Made by a program: the position numbers and the translations under genes
Notes under the pieces: model-generated
The model's database searches: none
The model's input: only the letters and a program-made list of their open reading frames with translations
What the model was told of the DNA's origin: nothing
Part shown: positions 45,252 through 53,997 of the stretch, in pieces
How positions within the stretch are numbered: the first letter of the stretch is position 1
Layout: each line of letters starts with the position of its first letter
Assembly (NCBI GenBank): GCA_963795835.1
Contig: CAWCJC010000009.1
Location: forward strand, 372,001-436,000
Source of the DNA: JALYXI01 sp963795835
GTDB taxonomy: Bacteria; Acidobacteriota; Terriglobia; Bryobacterales; Bryobacteraceae
Reading direction: 5' to 3'
Length of the DNA: 64,000 bases

Positions 45252-45292
45252 CCCCCACCCCACCCCTTCCCCACTCCCCCAACCCCCCGCCC
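45252..45292 (-). other. C-rich tract, potential G-quadruplex on the minus strand
   Basis: Seven runs of 3-6 cytosines separated by 1-3 bases on the plus strand, so the minus strand has seven G runs in 41 bases. This satisfies the G3+N1-7 rule several times over. It lies 26 bases before the ATG at 45319, in the leader or promoter of that gene. Confidence 0.6.
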
Positions 45293-45318
45293 AAGCTATA
45301 CTCCCCACCGAGCGCGCC

Positions 45319-45951
45319 ATGCCGCAAAACCGCACCGAATCCCAAAAATCCGCCGCCCGCATCAACGGAGCCAAATCCCACGGACCCACCTCCCGCATGG
45401 GCAAGCGCATCGCCTCCCGAAACAACCTCAAACACGGCCTCCTCGCTGACGTTCTCCTCCTCCCGGACGAATCCCGCGAAGCCTTCCTCGCCCTCTCCAC
45501 CAACTTTTTTGACGTCTTCCGCCCCACCAACGATCTCGAAGACCTCTATGTCCAGCGCATGGTCGAAGCCGAATGGCGCCTCGTTCGGATCCGCGACTAT
45601 GAAACCGCCGCCCTCATGGTCCAGATCTCCGCCGAAGGCTCCCACCCCGAAATCCCCATCGACGACCGCGTCTGGACCCACCACGCCGCCCGCGGAGCCG
45701 CCGCTTTTCAACGGGTACACGCAGGCGGCATCGGCGGCTCAATCCTCCAGACCTCGAAAATGCGCTATCTTCGCGAGTTTAAGGAAGCCCAAACCCAGTT
45801 ATTCCGTCTCCGCGAACACGCCACCCGGTGGCGCATTCCGGAATACGAACCCGGCGATCTCGTTGAAAACATTCACGCCACCCCCCTTCCTAAATCGGAA
45901 CCCGGGCCCGCGCCCCACCCCCCTCCGCCCGATGTGGTAGACAATCGGTAA
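45319..45951 (+). CDS. Acidobacterial multi-copy-type hypothetical protein (NGAKSxGP / NNLKHGL family)
   Basis: A 210-residue protein. The N-terminus SAARINGAKSHGPTSRMGKR and IASRNNLKHGLLAD is a pattern I know from many acidobacterial hypothetical proteins (NGAKSxGPxTxxGKxxSxxNxLKHGL), often several copies per genome. The middle is helical and acidic (EDLYVQRMVEAEWRLVRIRDYE), and the C-terminus is Pro-rich. Function is unknown; association with mobile DNA has been my impression but is not proven. It has strong C-ending codon preference like the following genes, unlike the island upstream. Confidence 0.7.
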   Translation: MPQNRTESQKSAARINGAKSHGPTSRMGKRIASRNNLKHGLLADVLLLPDESREAFLALSTNFFDVFRPTNDLEDLYVQRMVEAEWRLVRIRDYETAALMVQISAEGSHPEIPIDDRVWTHHAARGAAAFQRVHAGGIGGSILQTSKMRYLREFKEAQTQLFRLREHATRWRIPEYEPGDLVENIHATPLPKSEPGPAPHPPPPDVVDNR

Positions 45952-45952
45952 C

Positions 45953-46957
45953 ATGCACCGCCGCTCCTTCCTGCAAGCCAGTGCAGCCATGGCCGCCCTC
46001 TCCCTCCCCAAACCGCTGCTCCCCAAAGCCCTCAAGCGCGGTGACACCGTCGGCCTCATCACCCCCTCCAGCTACGTCTCCGACCCCGACGAACTTGATT
46101 TTGCCCGCCGCTTTTGCCACTTCTTCGGCCTCGAACTCAAGATGGCGAAACACGTCGGCGCGCGTTTCGGCTATCTCGCCGGCACCGCCCAGCAGCGCGC
46201 CGACGACCTCAACGCCATGTTCGCCGACCCCGCTATCAAAGCCGTCTTCTGCATCCGCGGTGGCTACGGCAGCGCCCAAATGCTCCCGCTTCTCGATTAC
46301 GACCTCATCCGCCGCAACCCGAAAATTCTCTTGGGCTATAGCGACATCACCGCGCTCCACACCGCCATCGGCAAGCGCACCGGCCTTGTCACCTTCCACG
46401 GCCCCGTGCCCCTCAGCCACGCCTCCGAATGGACCCAGCAGCACCTCACCAAAGCCCTCTTCGAAACCGCCCCGCTCGGCCTCCAAACCAACCCGCCCGA
46501 CCGCAACCCGCTCCAGCCCCAACACACCCTCCGCACCATCCGCGGCGGCAAAGCCTCAGGCCCGCTCACCGGCGGCAACCTCACGCTCCTCACCACCACG
46601 CTCGGCACGCCCTATGAAGTCGAAACCGAAGGCCGCATCCTGCTCTTCGAAGACATCGGCGAAGATATCTATCGCATTGACCGTATGATCACCCAGCTCC
46701 GCCTCGCGGGTAAGCTGCAGAAAGCCGCCGCCATCGTCGTCGGCGAATGCAAGGATTGTCCGCCGCCCCACCAATCGAGCGCCTATTCATTGGGCGAAGT
46801 GCTCGATTATCTCCTGGCCGATCTCAACATCCCCGTCTATTTCGGCTTGAGCTTCGGCCACACCACGGACCAGATCACGCTACCTCTCGGTATCCGCGCC
46901 ACTGTCGATGCCGACGCCCAAACGCTCACCCTCGACGAACCGGCGGTCACCGTTTGA
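45953..46957 (+). CDS. Exported LD-carboxypeptidase (peptidase family S66)
   Basis: A 334-residue S66 serine peptidase; family members cleave the L-Lys/Dap-D-Ala bond of tetrapeptides in peptidoglycan recycling or degrade microcin C7. The N-terminus HRRSFLQASAAMAALSLP is Tat-like, so export is likely. The nucleophile Ser130 is in LLGYSDITALH, with Glu233 in LLFEDIGE and His303 in SFGHTTDQ forming the S66 Ser-Glu-His triad. IRGGYGSAQMLPLLDYD is the usual preceding motif. Its TGA overlaps the TTG start of thrB (TTGA), an unusual operon partner. Confidence 0.92.
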   Translation: MHRRSFLQASAAMAALSLPKPLLPKALKRGDTVGLITPSSYVSDPDELDFARRFCHFFGLELKMAKHVGARFGYLAGTAQQRADDLNAMFADPAIKAVFCIRGGYGSAQMLPLLDYDLIRRNPKILLGYSDITALHTAIGKRTGLVTFHGPVPLSHASEWTQQHLTKALFETAPLGLQTNPPDRNPLQPQHTLRTIRGGKASGPLTGGNLTLLTTTLGTPYEVETEGRILLFEDIGEDIYRIDRMITQLRLAGKLQKAAAIVVGECKDCPPPHQSSAYSLGEVLDYLLADLNIPVYFGLSFGHTTDQITLPLGIRATVDADAQTLTLDEPAVTV

Positions 46958-47785
46958 GGGTTCGCGTCCCAGCCTCCAGCGCCAACCTGGGCCCCGGCTT
47001 CGACACGCTTGCACTCGCGCTCAATCTCCACCTCGAAGTCACCGCGGAAACTGCACCCGAATGGCGCATCACCGTCTCAGGCCGCGATGCGCCAGTTCAT
47101 CGCGACCAACGAATCGAACCTGATCCGCCAGACCATCGCGCGTTACACCGCGCAGCCGTTCGCGCTCCACATTCACAACGAAATCCCCATCGGTAAAGGT
47201 CTCGGTTCCAGCGCCGCCGCGCTCACCGCCGCTCTCCGCATCGCGAACCCCACCTGGACCCACGCCCAAGTCCTCAACGAATGCGCAAGCATCGAAGGCC
47301 ACCCGGATAACGCCGCCGCCTCCGTACTGGGCGGGCTCACCGCGTCCATGATGAACCAGGACGGCATCACCACCGCCGTCCAGATTCCCATTCCGGAAGG
47401 CCTCGCCATCGCAGCAGTAGTTCCCAATTACGCGCTCTCCACCAGCGCCGCCCGCGCCGTGCTTCCCGATTGCTACTCGCGCGCCGATGTCGTCTTCAAC
47501 CTGCAGCGCACCGCGGTTCTTACCGCCGCGCTGGCCACAGGCGATCTCGATGCCGTCGCCCAAGCTCTGGACGATCGCATCCATCAGCCCCATCGCGCCC
47601 CGCTCATTGCCGGTCTCTCGGAAGCCATCGCGCACCGCTCCCCCGGCATGCTCGGTTGCGTGCTCAGTGGGGCGGGCCCCTCGGTCTTGGTCTTCTATCG
47701 GGCCGGCCAGCCCGAATGCTGTGCTGAAATTGCGAAGCTCTTTCCCGATTCCGAAATCATCCAGGCGTGTGCGCACCGCGATTGA
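46954..47785 (+). CDS. thrB: Homoserine kinase ThrB (frameshifted)
   Basis: GHMP-family kinase that phosphorylates homoserine in threonine synthesis. From TTG 46954 it reads RVRVPASSANLGPGFDTLAL, the ThrB N-terminus. One extra base near 47089-47094 in GATGCGCCAG breaks the frame after TVSGRDA; skipping it gives QFIATNESNLIRQTIARY. The ATP loop PIGKGLGSSAAALTAAL, then EGHPDNAAASVLGGL and the C-terminal motif CVLSGAGPSVLVF are intact. The repaired product is about 276 residues, slightly short but complete. As threonine synthesis is usually essential in such soil bacteria, an assembly error is likely. It overlaps DUF429 by 17 bases. Confidence 0.87.
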
Positions 47786-48519
47786 TCACGTCATTGTTGT
47801 CGATTGGAGCGCGAACAACACGCCCAAGACCGGCGCGGACAGCATTTGGTACTGCCACCAAGGCGAGGCGCACAATCCCGCAACGCGCTTCGAAGCGATG
47901 CGCCAAATCACCGCGCTTGCTCTGAGCCTGAAAGGGCGCACACTCATCGGCTTCGATTTCCCACTTGGTTTCGCGGGCTATTCCATTCCGTGGCCGCTCA
48001 TCACCGAACTGATCGAGGACCATGAAGATAACCGCAACAACCGCTTCGCCGCCGCTGCCGAATTGAACCGCAGGCTCACCGGAACCGCCGCCCCGTTTTG
48101 GGGCTGTCCCCCGCTCGCATGCCGGGCCGTACCTCACCACCACGAAGCCACCCATCGTGCTCCCGCAGCGCGCCACCGAACAACGGGGCGCCAAGCCACC
48201 CTGGAAGCTCGCCTACCCCGGCACCTGCGGAAGTCAGTCGCTTACCGGAATTCCTCACGTAATGCGGCTTCAGCAAGCGTTAGGCGATTGCAGTATCTGG
48301 CCTTTTGAACTTCGCGACTCGCAGTACACCATTGCGGAAATCTACCCCTCGCTGCTCCCGCTTGCTCCGCTCCCAAACGAAGTGAAGGACCAGTCACAAG
48401 TACGCACCCTGGAAGCCCACCTCTCCCAACCGGGCACGCTGGCAAGCTATCTCGCCGCCGAACTCCCGCCCAGCGCCCGCACCGAAGGCTGGATCCTGGG
48501 CCTCACGGGAGTAAAGTGA
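47769..48519 (+). CDS. DUF429 predicted nuclease, RNase H fold (frameshifted)
   Basis: From GTG 47769 the protein reads RTAIDHVIVVDWSANNTPKT, then TLIGFDFPLGFAGYS, matching the DUF429 family (predicted RNase H-fold nuclease, with Asp in VDWSA and FDFPLG). One extra C near 48107-48113 breaks the frame; skipping it gives GCPRSHAGPYLTTTKPPIVL, then KPPWKLAYPGTCGSQSLTG and PSLLPLAPLPNEVKD. The repaired protein is about 249 residues. Function of DUF429 proteins is not established. It overlaps thrB by 17 bases, and the M2 peptidase starts four bases after its stop. Confidence 0.72.
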
Positions 48520-48523
48520 AGCT

Positions 48524-50293
48524 GTGAAGCTCTCGCTCGCCCTCCTCCTCGCACTCACAGCCCAGTCCGCGACCATAGAACAAGCCAAGAAGTTCCTCGC
48601 CGATGCCGAACGCGAAGGTCTGATCCTCTCTACCGAATCGCAACGCGCCGATTGGGTGAAAAGCAACTTCATCACGGACGATACCGAAGCCCTCGCCGCC
48701 AAAGCTGACGAACGCTTCATCAATGCCGGCGTCATTTGGGCGAAAGAGGCTGCGTCGTACAAGGGCACTCCGCTTCCTGAGGACATGCAGCGCAAAATGC
48801 TGCTGCTCCGCAACGCGCTCACCATCGCGACCCCTTCCAATCCGAAAGAAAGCGAAGAGCTCACCCGCATAGTAGCTGGCATGGAAGGCACCTACGGCAA
48901 AGGCAAATACTGCCCGCAACCCGCGAAGTGTCTGGACCTCGAAGACCTCTCAAAAATCATCGCCGAAAGCCGCGACCCGAAACAGCTCCTGGACGCCTGG
49001 CTAGGCTGGCATGCTATCGCGAAACCCATCCGCGAGCCCTTCACCCGCTATGTCTCGCTCGCCAACAAAGGCGCCCGTGAACTGGGCTTCCAAGACACCG
49101 GAGCCATGTGGCGCGAAAAATACGACATGCCGCCCGATGCTTTCGCCGCCGAACTGGATCGCCTCTGGCAGCAGGTCCGTCCGCTCTATCTCTCGCTCCA
49201 CACCTACACGCGCAAAAAACTGCGCGAAAAGTACGGCCCCAGCGTCGTCCCGGCTACCGGACCCATCCCCGCGCATCTGCTCGGCAACATGTGGGCGCAG
49301 GATTGGCAGAACATTTACCCGCTCCTCGAACCGGCCAACGCTTCCCCCGGCTACGACCTTTCGAAAATCCTTGAATCGCGCCACACCGATGCCAAACAGA
49401 TGGCCCGTTATGGCGAATCCTTCTTCACCTCTCTCGGCTTCGCACCGCTCCCTGCGACCTTCTGGGAACGTTCGCTCTTCACCAAGCCGCGCGACCGCGA
49501 AGTGGTCTGCCACGCCAGCGCTTGGGACATCGATGCCGTCGACGACCTCCGCATCAAAATGTGCATCGAGCCTACCGCCGAAGACTTCCTCACCATTCAT
49601 CATGAAGAGGGGCACAACTTCTACCAGCGCGCCTACAACAAACAGCCGCCGCTCTTCCGCGACAGCGCGAATGACGGTTTCCACGAAGCCATCGGCGACA
49701 CCATTGCGCTCTCTGTCACGCCCGGCTATCTGGTAAAACTCGGACTTCTCGACAAAGCTCCCGACCCTTCCAGCGACATCGGCCTGCTCCTTCACAAGGC
49801 ACTGGAAAAGATCGCGTTCCTGCCCTTCGGTCTCATGATCGATAAGTACCGCTGGCAGGTTTTCAGCGGCCAGATCTCGCCCGAACATTACAATGAGGCT
49901 TGGTGGAAGCTGGTGCGCGAATACCAGGGCCTGGTTCCTCCTGTCGCACGCACCGAAGCCGATTTCGACCCAGCGGCCAAATACCACGTCGCCGCCAGCG
50001 TCCCTTATGCGCGCTACTTCCTGGCCGACATTCTCCAGTTTCAATTTCACCGCTCGCTCTCCCAGATCGCGGGATGCAAAGAGCCTCTGAACCGCTGCTC
50101 CATCTACGGCAACAAGGAAGCCGGCGCGCGTCTGAACGCCATGCTGGAAATGGGAGCCAGCCGTCCGTGGCAGGTCGCGCTGAAGACGCTAACCGGCTCG
50201 GACCGCATGGACGCGTCCGCCATCATCGATTACTTCGCCCCACTGCAAAAGTGGCTTGACGAACAGAACAAAGGCGAGACTGCGGGGTGGTAA
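48524..50293 (+). CDS. M2-family zinc metallopeptidase (peptidyl-dipeptidase A, ACE-like)
   Basis: A 589-residue secreted peptidase related to angiotensin-converting enzyme, which removes C-terminal dipeptides. The start is GTG 48524 giving a short signal peptide KLSLALLLALTAQSATI. Zinc ligands are in HHEEGHNFYQRAY (HEEGH at 360-364, in place of the HEMGH usual in ACE) and the downstream Glu in FHEAIGDTIALS. Other ACE-type blocks are AGVIWAKEAASYKG, ELGFQDTGAMWREKYDMP, GNMWAQDWQNIYPL and KYRWQVFSGQISP. No frame break was found. Bacterial M2 enzymes are frequent in Acidobacteriota and likely supply amino acids from peptides. Confidence 0.93.
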   Translation: MKLSLALLLALTAQSATIEQAKKFLADAEREGLILSTESQRADWVKSNFITDDTEALAAKADERFINAGVIWAKEAASYKGTPLPEDMQRKMLLLRNALTIATPSNPKESEELTRIVAGMEGTYGKGKYCPQPAKCLDLEDLSKIIAESRDPKQLLDAWLGWHAIAKPIREPFTRYVSLANKGARELGFQDTGAMWREKYDMPPDAFAAELDRLWQQVRPLYLSLHTYTRKKLREKYGPSVVPATGPIPAHLLGNMWAQDWQNIYPLLEPANASPGYDLSKILESRHTDAKQMARYGESFFTSLGFAPLPATFWERSLFTKPRDREVVCHASAWDIDAVDDLRIKMCIEPTAEDFLTIHHEEGHNFYQRAYNKQPPLFRDSANDGFHEAIGDTIALSVTPGYLVKLGLLDKAPDPSSDIGLLLHKALEKIAFLPFGLMIDKYRWQVFSGQISPEHYNEAWWKLVREYQGLVPPVARTEADFDPAAKYHVAASVPYARYFLADILQFQFHRSLSQIAGCKEPLNRCSIYGNKEAGARLNAMLEMGASRPWQVALKTLTGSDRMDASAIIDYFAPLQKWLDEQNKGETAGW

Positions 50294-50298
50294 ACAGT

Positions 50299-51316
50299 TC
50301 AACAATACTGTCCCGCACAGAAACCCGACGACCACGCCCACTGAAAGTTATATCCGCCCAGCCATCCGGTGACATCGATCGCCTCGCCCACAAAGTACAA
50401 CCCCGGCACACGCTTTGCTTCGAATGTCTTCGACGACAGTTCGGCCGTATCCACACCGCCGCGAGTCACCTCGGCCTTCGCGTACCCCTCGGTTCCTGCC
50501 GGCAGGAATTCCCACGCCTCCTGCCACACAGCCGCAAGCCGCTTCGGAATCGCGCCTTCCGCTTCGAGGCGAATCGCTTCACCGGGATGCCAGTAGCTCG
50601 ACACTTGCAGAATCGCCGGCCCGCTCAAGCCGCGGTGCGTCACCAGCATCCGTTCGCGAAACTTGCCCTCGCCGCATCGCGCAACCACGTCAGCGCTCAC
50701 CCCGGCCAGTTCCCGATATGTTTCCAAGTCTTCTGCGCTCATGGTCAAGGGCACCAGCGCCGGAGCCGGTTCCACCACACGCAACCCGAAATCGCGTGCG
50801 GTTCTGTAAGCCCAGTCGCTCGCCCCCATCTTCGGAATCGAGGGTCCGCCCGTCGCGACGACCACCGCTTCGCACTGAATCTCTTCGCGATTCGTTTGAA
50901 CGCGCCCCGAAGGTTCCAGGCTGCTCGACAGTCCGGTTCATCAGCATGCGAACGCCGGCCTCCCGGCATTCCGCTTCCAGCATTCGCACGATGTCGCCCG
51001 CGGAACGGTCGCAGAACAACTGGCCCAGTGTCTTCTCATGCCACGGGATTCCATATCGTTCCACCAAAGCAAGAAAATCCGTGGGCGTGTACCGCGCCAG
51101 CGCCGATTTTGCGAAGTGTGGATTCTCCGAGAGGAAGTTCGCCGCCGTGCAAACTCGATTTGTGAAATTGCATCGGCCGCCACCCGAGATCAGGATCTTC
51201 TTGCCCGGCTTCTCTGAGCGCTCCAGCACCACCACGCGCCGGCCGCGCTTGCCCGCAACAGCGGCGCACATCATGCCCGCCGCTCCGGCCCCGATCACTA
51301 CAACATCGCAGTTCAA
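50299..51316 (-). CDS. BaiN/HI0933-family FAD-dependent oxidoreductase (frameshifted)
   Basis: Flavoprotein of the HI0933/BaiN (RdsA) type. The N-terminal half has CDVVVIGAGAAGMMCAAV, KILISGGGRCNFTN and LGQLFCDRSAGDIV. One extra G near 50915-50920 breaks the frame at RTVEQP; the other frame continues EPSGRVQTNREEIQC, then VVVATGGPSIPKMGASDWAY, the target-loop RGLSGPAILQVSSYW (as THRGLSGPAIL) and the closing GEAIDVTGWLGGYNFQWAWSSG, the second FAD motif. Repaired length is about 338 residues. The start is TTG 51316, overlapping the upstream stop as TTGA. A role in flavin-linked reduction of unknown substrates is inferred. Confidence 0.85.
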
Positions 51317-52170
51317 CGCCGCGCCAGCGTAAGTTCGATTTCGACCGGCCCACCGTTGACGTGTACCTCTTTCGAGGCCGAGAACGGCGATCCTTTCACT
51401 GTCACCACATGAGTCCCCGGATCCAGACCCGGAAACGCGAAGCGCCCCTCGGTGAGCACCTCGCGAGTAGCTTCAGGCAACGCTGCCATCACCCAGTCCT
51501 TGCTCTTCCGGGCAATGGTGACCGTAACCAATTGCTTCGCGGGCCCATGCACCACGCCGGAGACCTCCCCCAGCGGTGCCTGATGCACGCGGATCTCGAT
51601 ATCGCGCGCCTCGCTTCCGCGAGCCAGATTCAGCGGCGAAGCCCGCATCGAACTCCGCGGCCGAAGGATAAAACGCCGGCGCATACGGACCCGCCTGCAC
51701 GGTATGCAGAACATACTTGCCTCCTGACAGCCCCGCAATCCGGTATTCGCCGCGATCGTTGGTTTCGCTCTCCCCCGCATTCTTAACGTCTCCCCCGCGC
51801 TCAGAAAAGCAGCGACCTGCACGTGTTCAACCGGGTCGCCTTCGCTATCGAGCACATGTCCGGAAACAGTAGCCGGCAGGTCCATTGCGATGTTGACATC
51901 GCGCCGCGTCTCTTCAGGTGCCAGGGACAGCACCCCGTCAAGCAGCGCCGGCAAATATCCCGCACGCGCCGCGGCTAACCGGTACTTCCCGGCAGCGAGT
52001 CCCGTTACAACGTACCTGCCGTTCACATCGGAGATTGCGCGTTGAACCGGGACACCGTCCGTGGTGCCGACAACCACATCGGCTTTCCGCACGGGCGCGC
52101 CCGTAACAGGATTCCACAAGCGCCCTTCAATAGACGCCGCAATCCATACTCCCAGTGATAAACTTGCCAA
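51313..52170 (-). CDS. Carboxypeptidase-regulatory-like domain protein (two compensating frameshifts)
   Basis: An exported protein of CarboxypepD_reg/CnaB-like beta-sandwich repeats. Repeat 1 is IEGRLWNPVTGAPVRKADVV...GRYVVTGLAAGKYRLAA, repeat 2 VSGHVLDSEGDPVEHVQVAAF. The frame then departs for about 140 bases: a one-base loss near 51780-51786 and a one-base gain near 51636-51646. In the shifted frame NAGESETNDRGEYRIAGL, SGGKYVLHTVQAGPYAPAFY are normal repeat residues, and LNLARGSEARDIEIRVHQAP continues in the original frame. The translated ORF thus looks intact but has a scrambled middle. It ends GPVEIELTLARR. Start TTG 52170 gives a short hydrophobic leader. Confidence 0.7.
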   Translation of the reverse strand: MASLSLGVWIAASIEGRLWNPVTGAPVRKADVVVGTTDGVPVQRAISDVNGRYVVTGLAAGKYRLAAARAGYLPALLDGVLSLAPEETRRDVNIAMDLPATVSGHVLDSEGDPVEHVQVAAFLSAGETLRMRGRAKPTIAANTGLRGCQEASMFCIPCRRVRMRRRFILRPRSSMRASPLNLARGSEARDIEIRVHQAPLGEVSGVVHGPAKQLVTVTIARKSKDWVMAALPEATREVLTEGRFAFPGLDPGTHVVTVKGSPFSASKEVHVNGGPVEIELTLARR

Positions 52171-52185
52171 ACTTCAAATGCCAGA

Positions 52186-53997
52186 TCACTTTCTTACATA
52201 AACATACACGCGCGGAATTTCAGGACCAGGGTCGAAGGTCCCTGCGAGGCGGTATTTAGCAACCAGCTTTTCGATCGCCGCAATCAAGATGTGTTGTCCA
52301 CTCGGCAATCCCCTGCGCCAAATCAGATCGTCATCGTGAAGAAAGGCCTCTGTCTGGCGGTAATAGACAACAACAGCTGGGCGGCCATTGAGGATGCGCT
52401 GAGCTTCTTCCGATGCGAATTCGTCGTTGATTACGTCAATGTTATGAGAGCCTGAAAGTGTGACTCCTTTCCGATGGGCTAACGAGTACATAAGACCCAA
52501 CTCCGGAAAGGTCAGCATGGTATCTTCCTTAGTGCTGCTGTCCTGGATGATCTTTACCGTGCCGTCGATAAAACTCACCATGCTTTTGGGTAATAGGAAG
52601 CCACGCATCTCGGGAAGTGTAGATCGGGTATCGGCGACCCGGACTTGAGGCTCGTTCCAGTCGGCAAAACCAAAAGGCTCGTCCAGTTTGCGCGCTGTCT
52701 CCCCGATAACAATTAGCGCGCAAAGAGCATAGGTCAATTGGCGTCCGTAGCCGCGGGATCCGTGAATCGCCGCGGCGACAAACAATCCCAAACCGGGTAT
52801 GACCATAGCTTCAAATACCGGCCAAGATAGGCAGAGCATGAAAGCAACCGAGAACGAAACTGCTGAGTACAAGCAAAATTTGGCTTCACGCCGGGTAAAT
52901 GTACCTCGAACCCACCAGGCAGCGCAGACCGCCAGAAGCAGAGCGCTATATGCATAGGAAAAATAGATAGTTGGTTTCGAAACAAAGCGCAAAAACGATA
53001 GACCGCCGTAGGATGCCAATACCCCCAACCCGATGAAGCCGAGGCTGAAGGCAAGCACCCACCAAAGTAGTGGCTCGCGATCCTGATGGAGAGTCCTTCC
53101 GGCAATGGATCTGCCGAAAGCCCGGATCGATAGCGCCAAAGCGCCGAGCCCAAGCGCCATTGCCCGCCATTGCCCTTTAGCCACATAAAGAAACCGATAC
53201 ACGAAATCCGAAGCGTGCGAGGCTTTCGCGGCAGGGCCCTTCCGGAAGACTTGGTCGAAGAAGGAACCGAGTGCCCCCAATTGCGCTAGCCATAACAAGA
53301 ACACTCCAACCACGGCGGCCCATCCCAAACAAAAACAAATCAAGAAAAGGCCAGCTTTTTTGAAGTCCTTGTACCGCAACAAGCTCAGAACAACGACAAA
53401 AGGAATGGCCACGGTAATCCCAAGACCGATTGTTTGTTTGGTCAGCAAGCTTAGAGAGGCGAAGGCCCCGGAGCCCGCACCGAACAGCGCACACGCCCGA
53501 GCTGTCCGCTCCCGGTCCAAGACGAATTGCGCTAAAAAGCCGCTCGCCATCGCCGCGAGAATCGTATCGTGATTGTACGAACCAAGCGGGTCCGACACAT
53601 CACCCGCAGAAGCGATAATCGTGACGATGGCAGCGATGGCCGCATCACTAATCCGAAACAGCCGCGTCAACCACGCGTACGCGAGTAACGCCATCAAAAC
53701 TCGATCGACTATTGCAAATCCCCGAATCGCAATAGGGTTATCACCAAACAAAAATAGGACCGCGGCAGATTTGAATACTTCCCATGGAGTGGCCGCCGTG
53801 AAGTAATCTCGGTACGGCACGAGACCGGCTAGCAAAGCACTGCCGCCGCCGTAAGAACCATTGCCGGAACGCAGCCCCGCGAAACGGTTAAAAAAGAGTA
53901 GAAAAAAGCAGGCAGTCACCAAAGTGACAATAAGTGCTCCTATAAGAAGCTTCCTGTTTCGGAAATGTTTCTCCAGGACTGGTGCAGCTGTGAACAT
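52186..53997 (-). CDS. GT-C-type multispanning membrane protein (glycosyltransferase 39-like)
   Basis: A 603-residue membrane protein with about 11-12 predicted helices and a C-terminal soluble domain (from about residue 450). After the first helix (LLIGALIVTLVTACFFLLFF) comes the loop GSYGGGSALLAGLVPYRDYFTAATPWEVF, which resembles the first extracytoplasmic loop of ArnT/PMT-type lipid-linked sugar transferases, and YNHDTILAAMASGFLAQFVL. The C-terminal part holds TLSGSHNIDVINDEFASEEAQ. Substrate is unknown; a role in surface glycan or glycoprotein assembly is inferred. It lies directly downstream of a second GT-C-type gene with a 110-base overlap, which is unusually long. Confidence 0.72.
   Translation of the reverse strand: MFTAAPVLEKHFRNRKLLIGALIVTLVTACFFLLFFNRFAGLRSGNGSYGGGSALLAGLVPYRDYFTAATPWEVFKSAAVLFLFGDNPIAIRGFAIVDRVLMALLAYAWLTRLFRISDAAIAAIVTIIASAGDVSDPLGSYNHDTILAAMASGFLAQFVLDRERTARACALFGAGSGAFASLSLLTKQTIGLGITVAIPFVVVLSLLRYKDFKKAGLFLICFCLGWAAVVGVFLLWLAQLGALGSFFDQVFRKGPAAKASHASDFVYRFLYVAKGQWRAMALGLGALALSIRAFGRSIAGRTLHQDREPLLWWVLAFSLGFIGLGVLASYGGLSFLRFVSKPTIYFSYAYSALLLAVCAAWWVRGTFTRREAKFCLYSAVSFSVAFMLCLSWPVFEAMVIPGLGLFVAAAIHGSRGYGRQLTYALCALIVIGETARKLDEPFGFADWNEPQVRVADTRSTLPEMRGFLLPKSMVSFIDGTVKIIQDSSTKEDTMLTFPELGLMYSLAHRKGVTLSGSHNIDVINDEFASEEAQRILNGRPAVVVYYRQTEAFLHDDDLIWRRGLPSGQHILIAAIEKLVAKYRLAGTFDPGPEIPRVYVYVRK

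Noticed and set aside
49001..50050. 349-codon minus-strand ORF inside the M2 peptidase gene
   Set aside because: Antisense to a complete M2 peptidase; its composition is that of a shadow frame.
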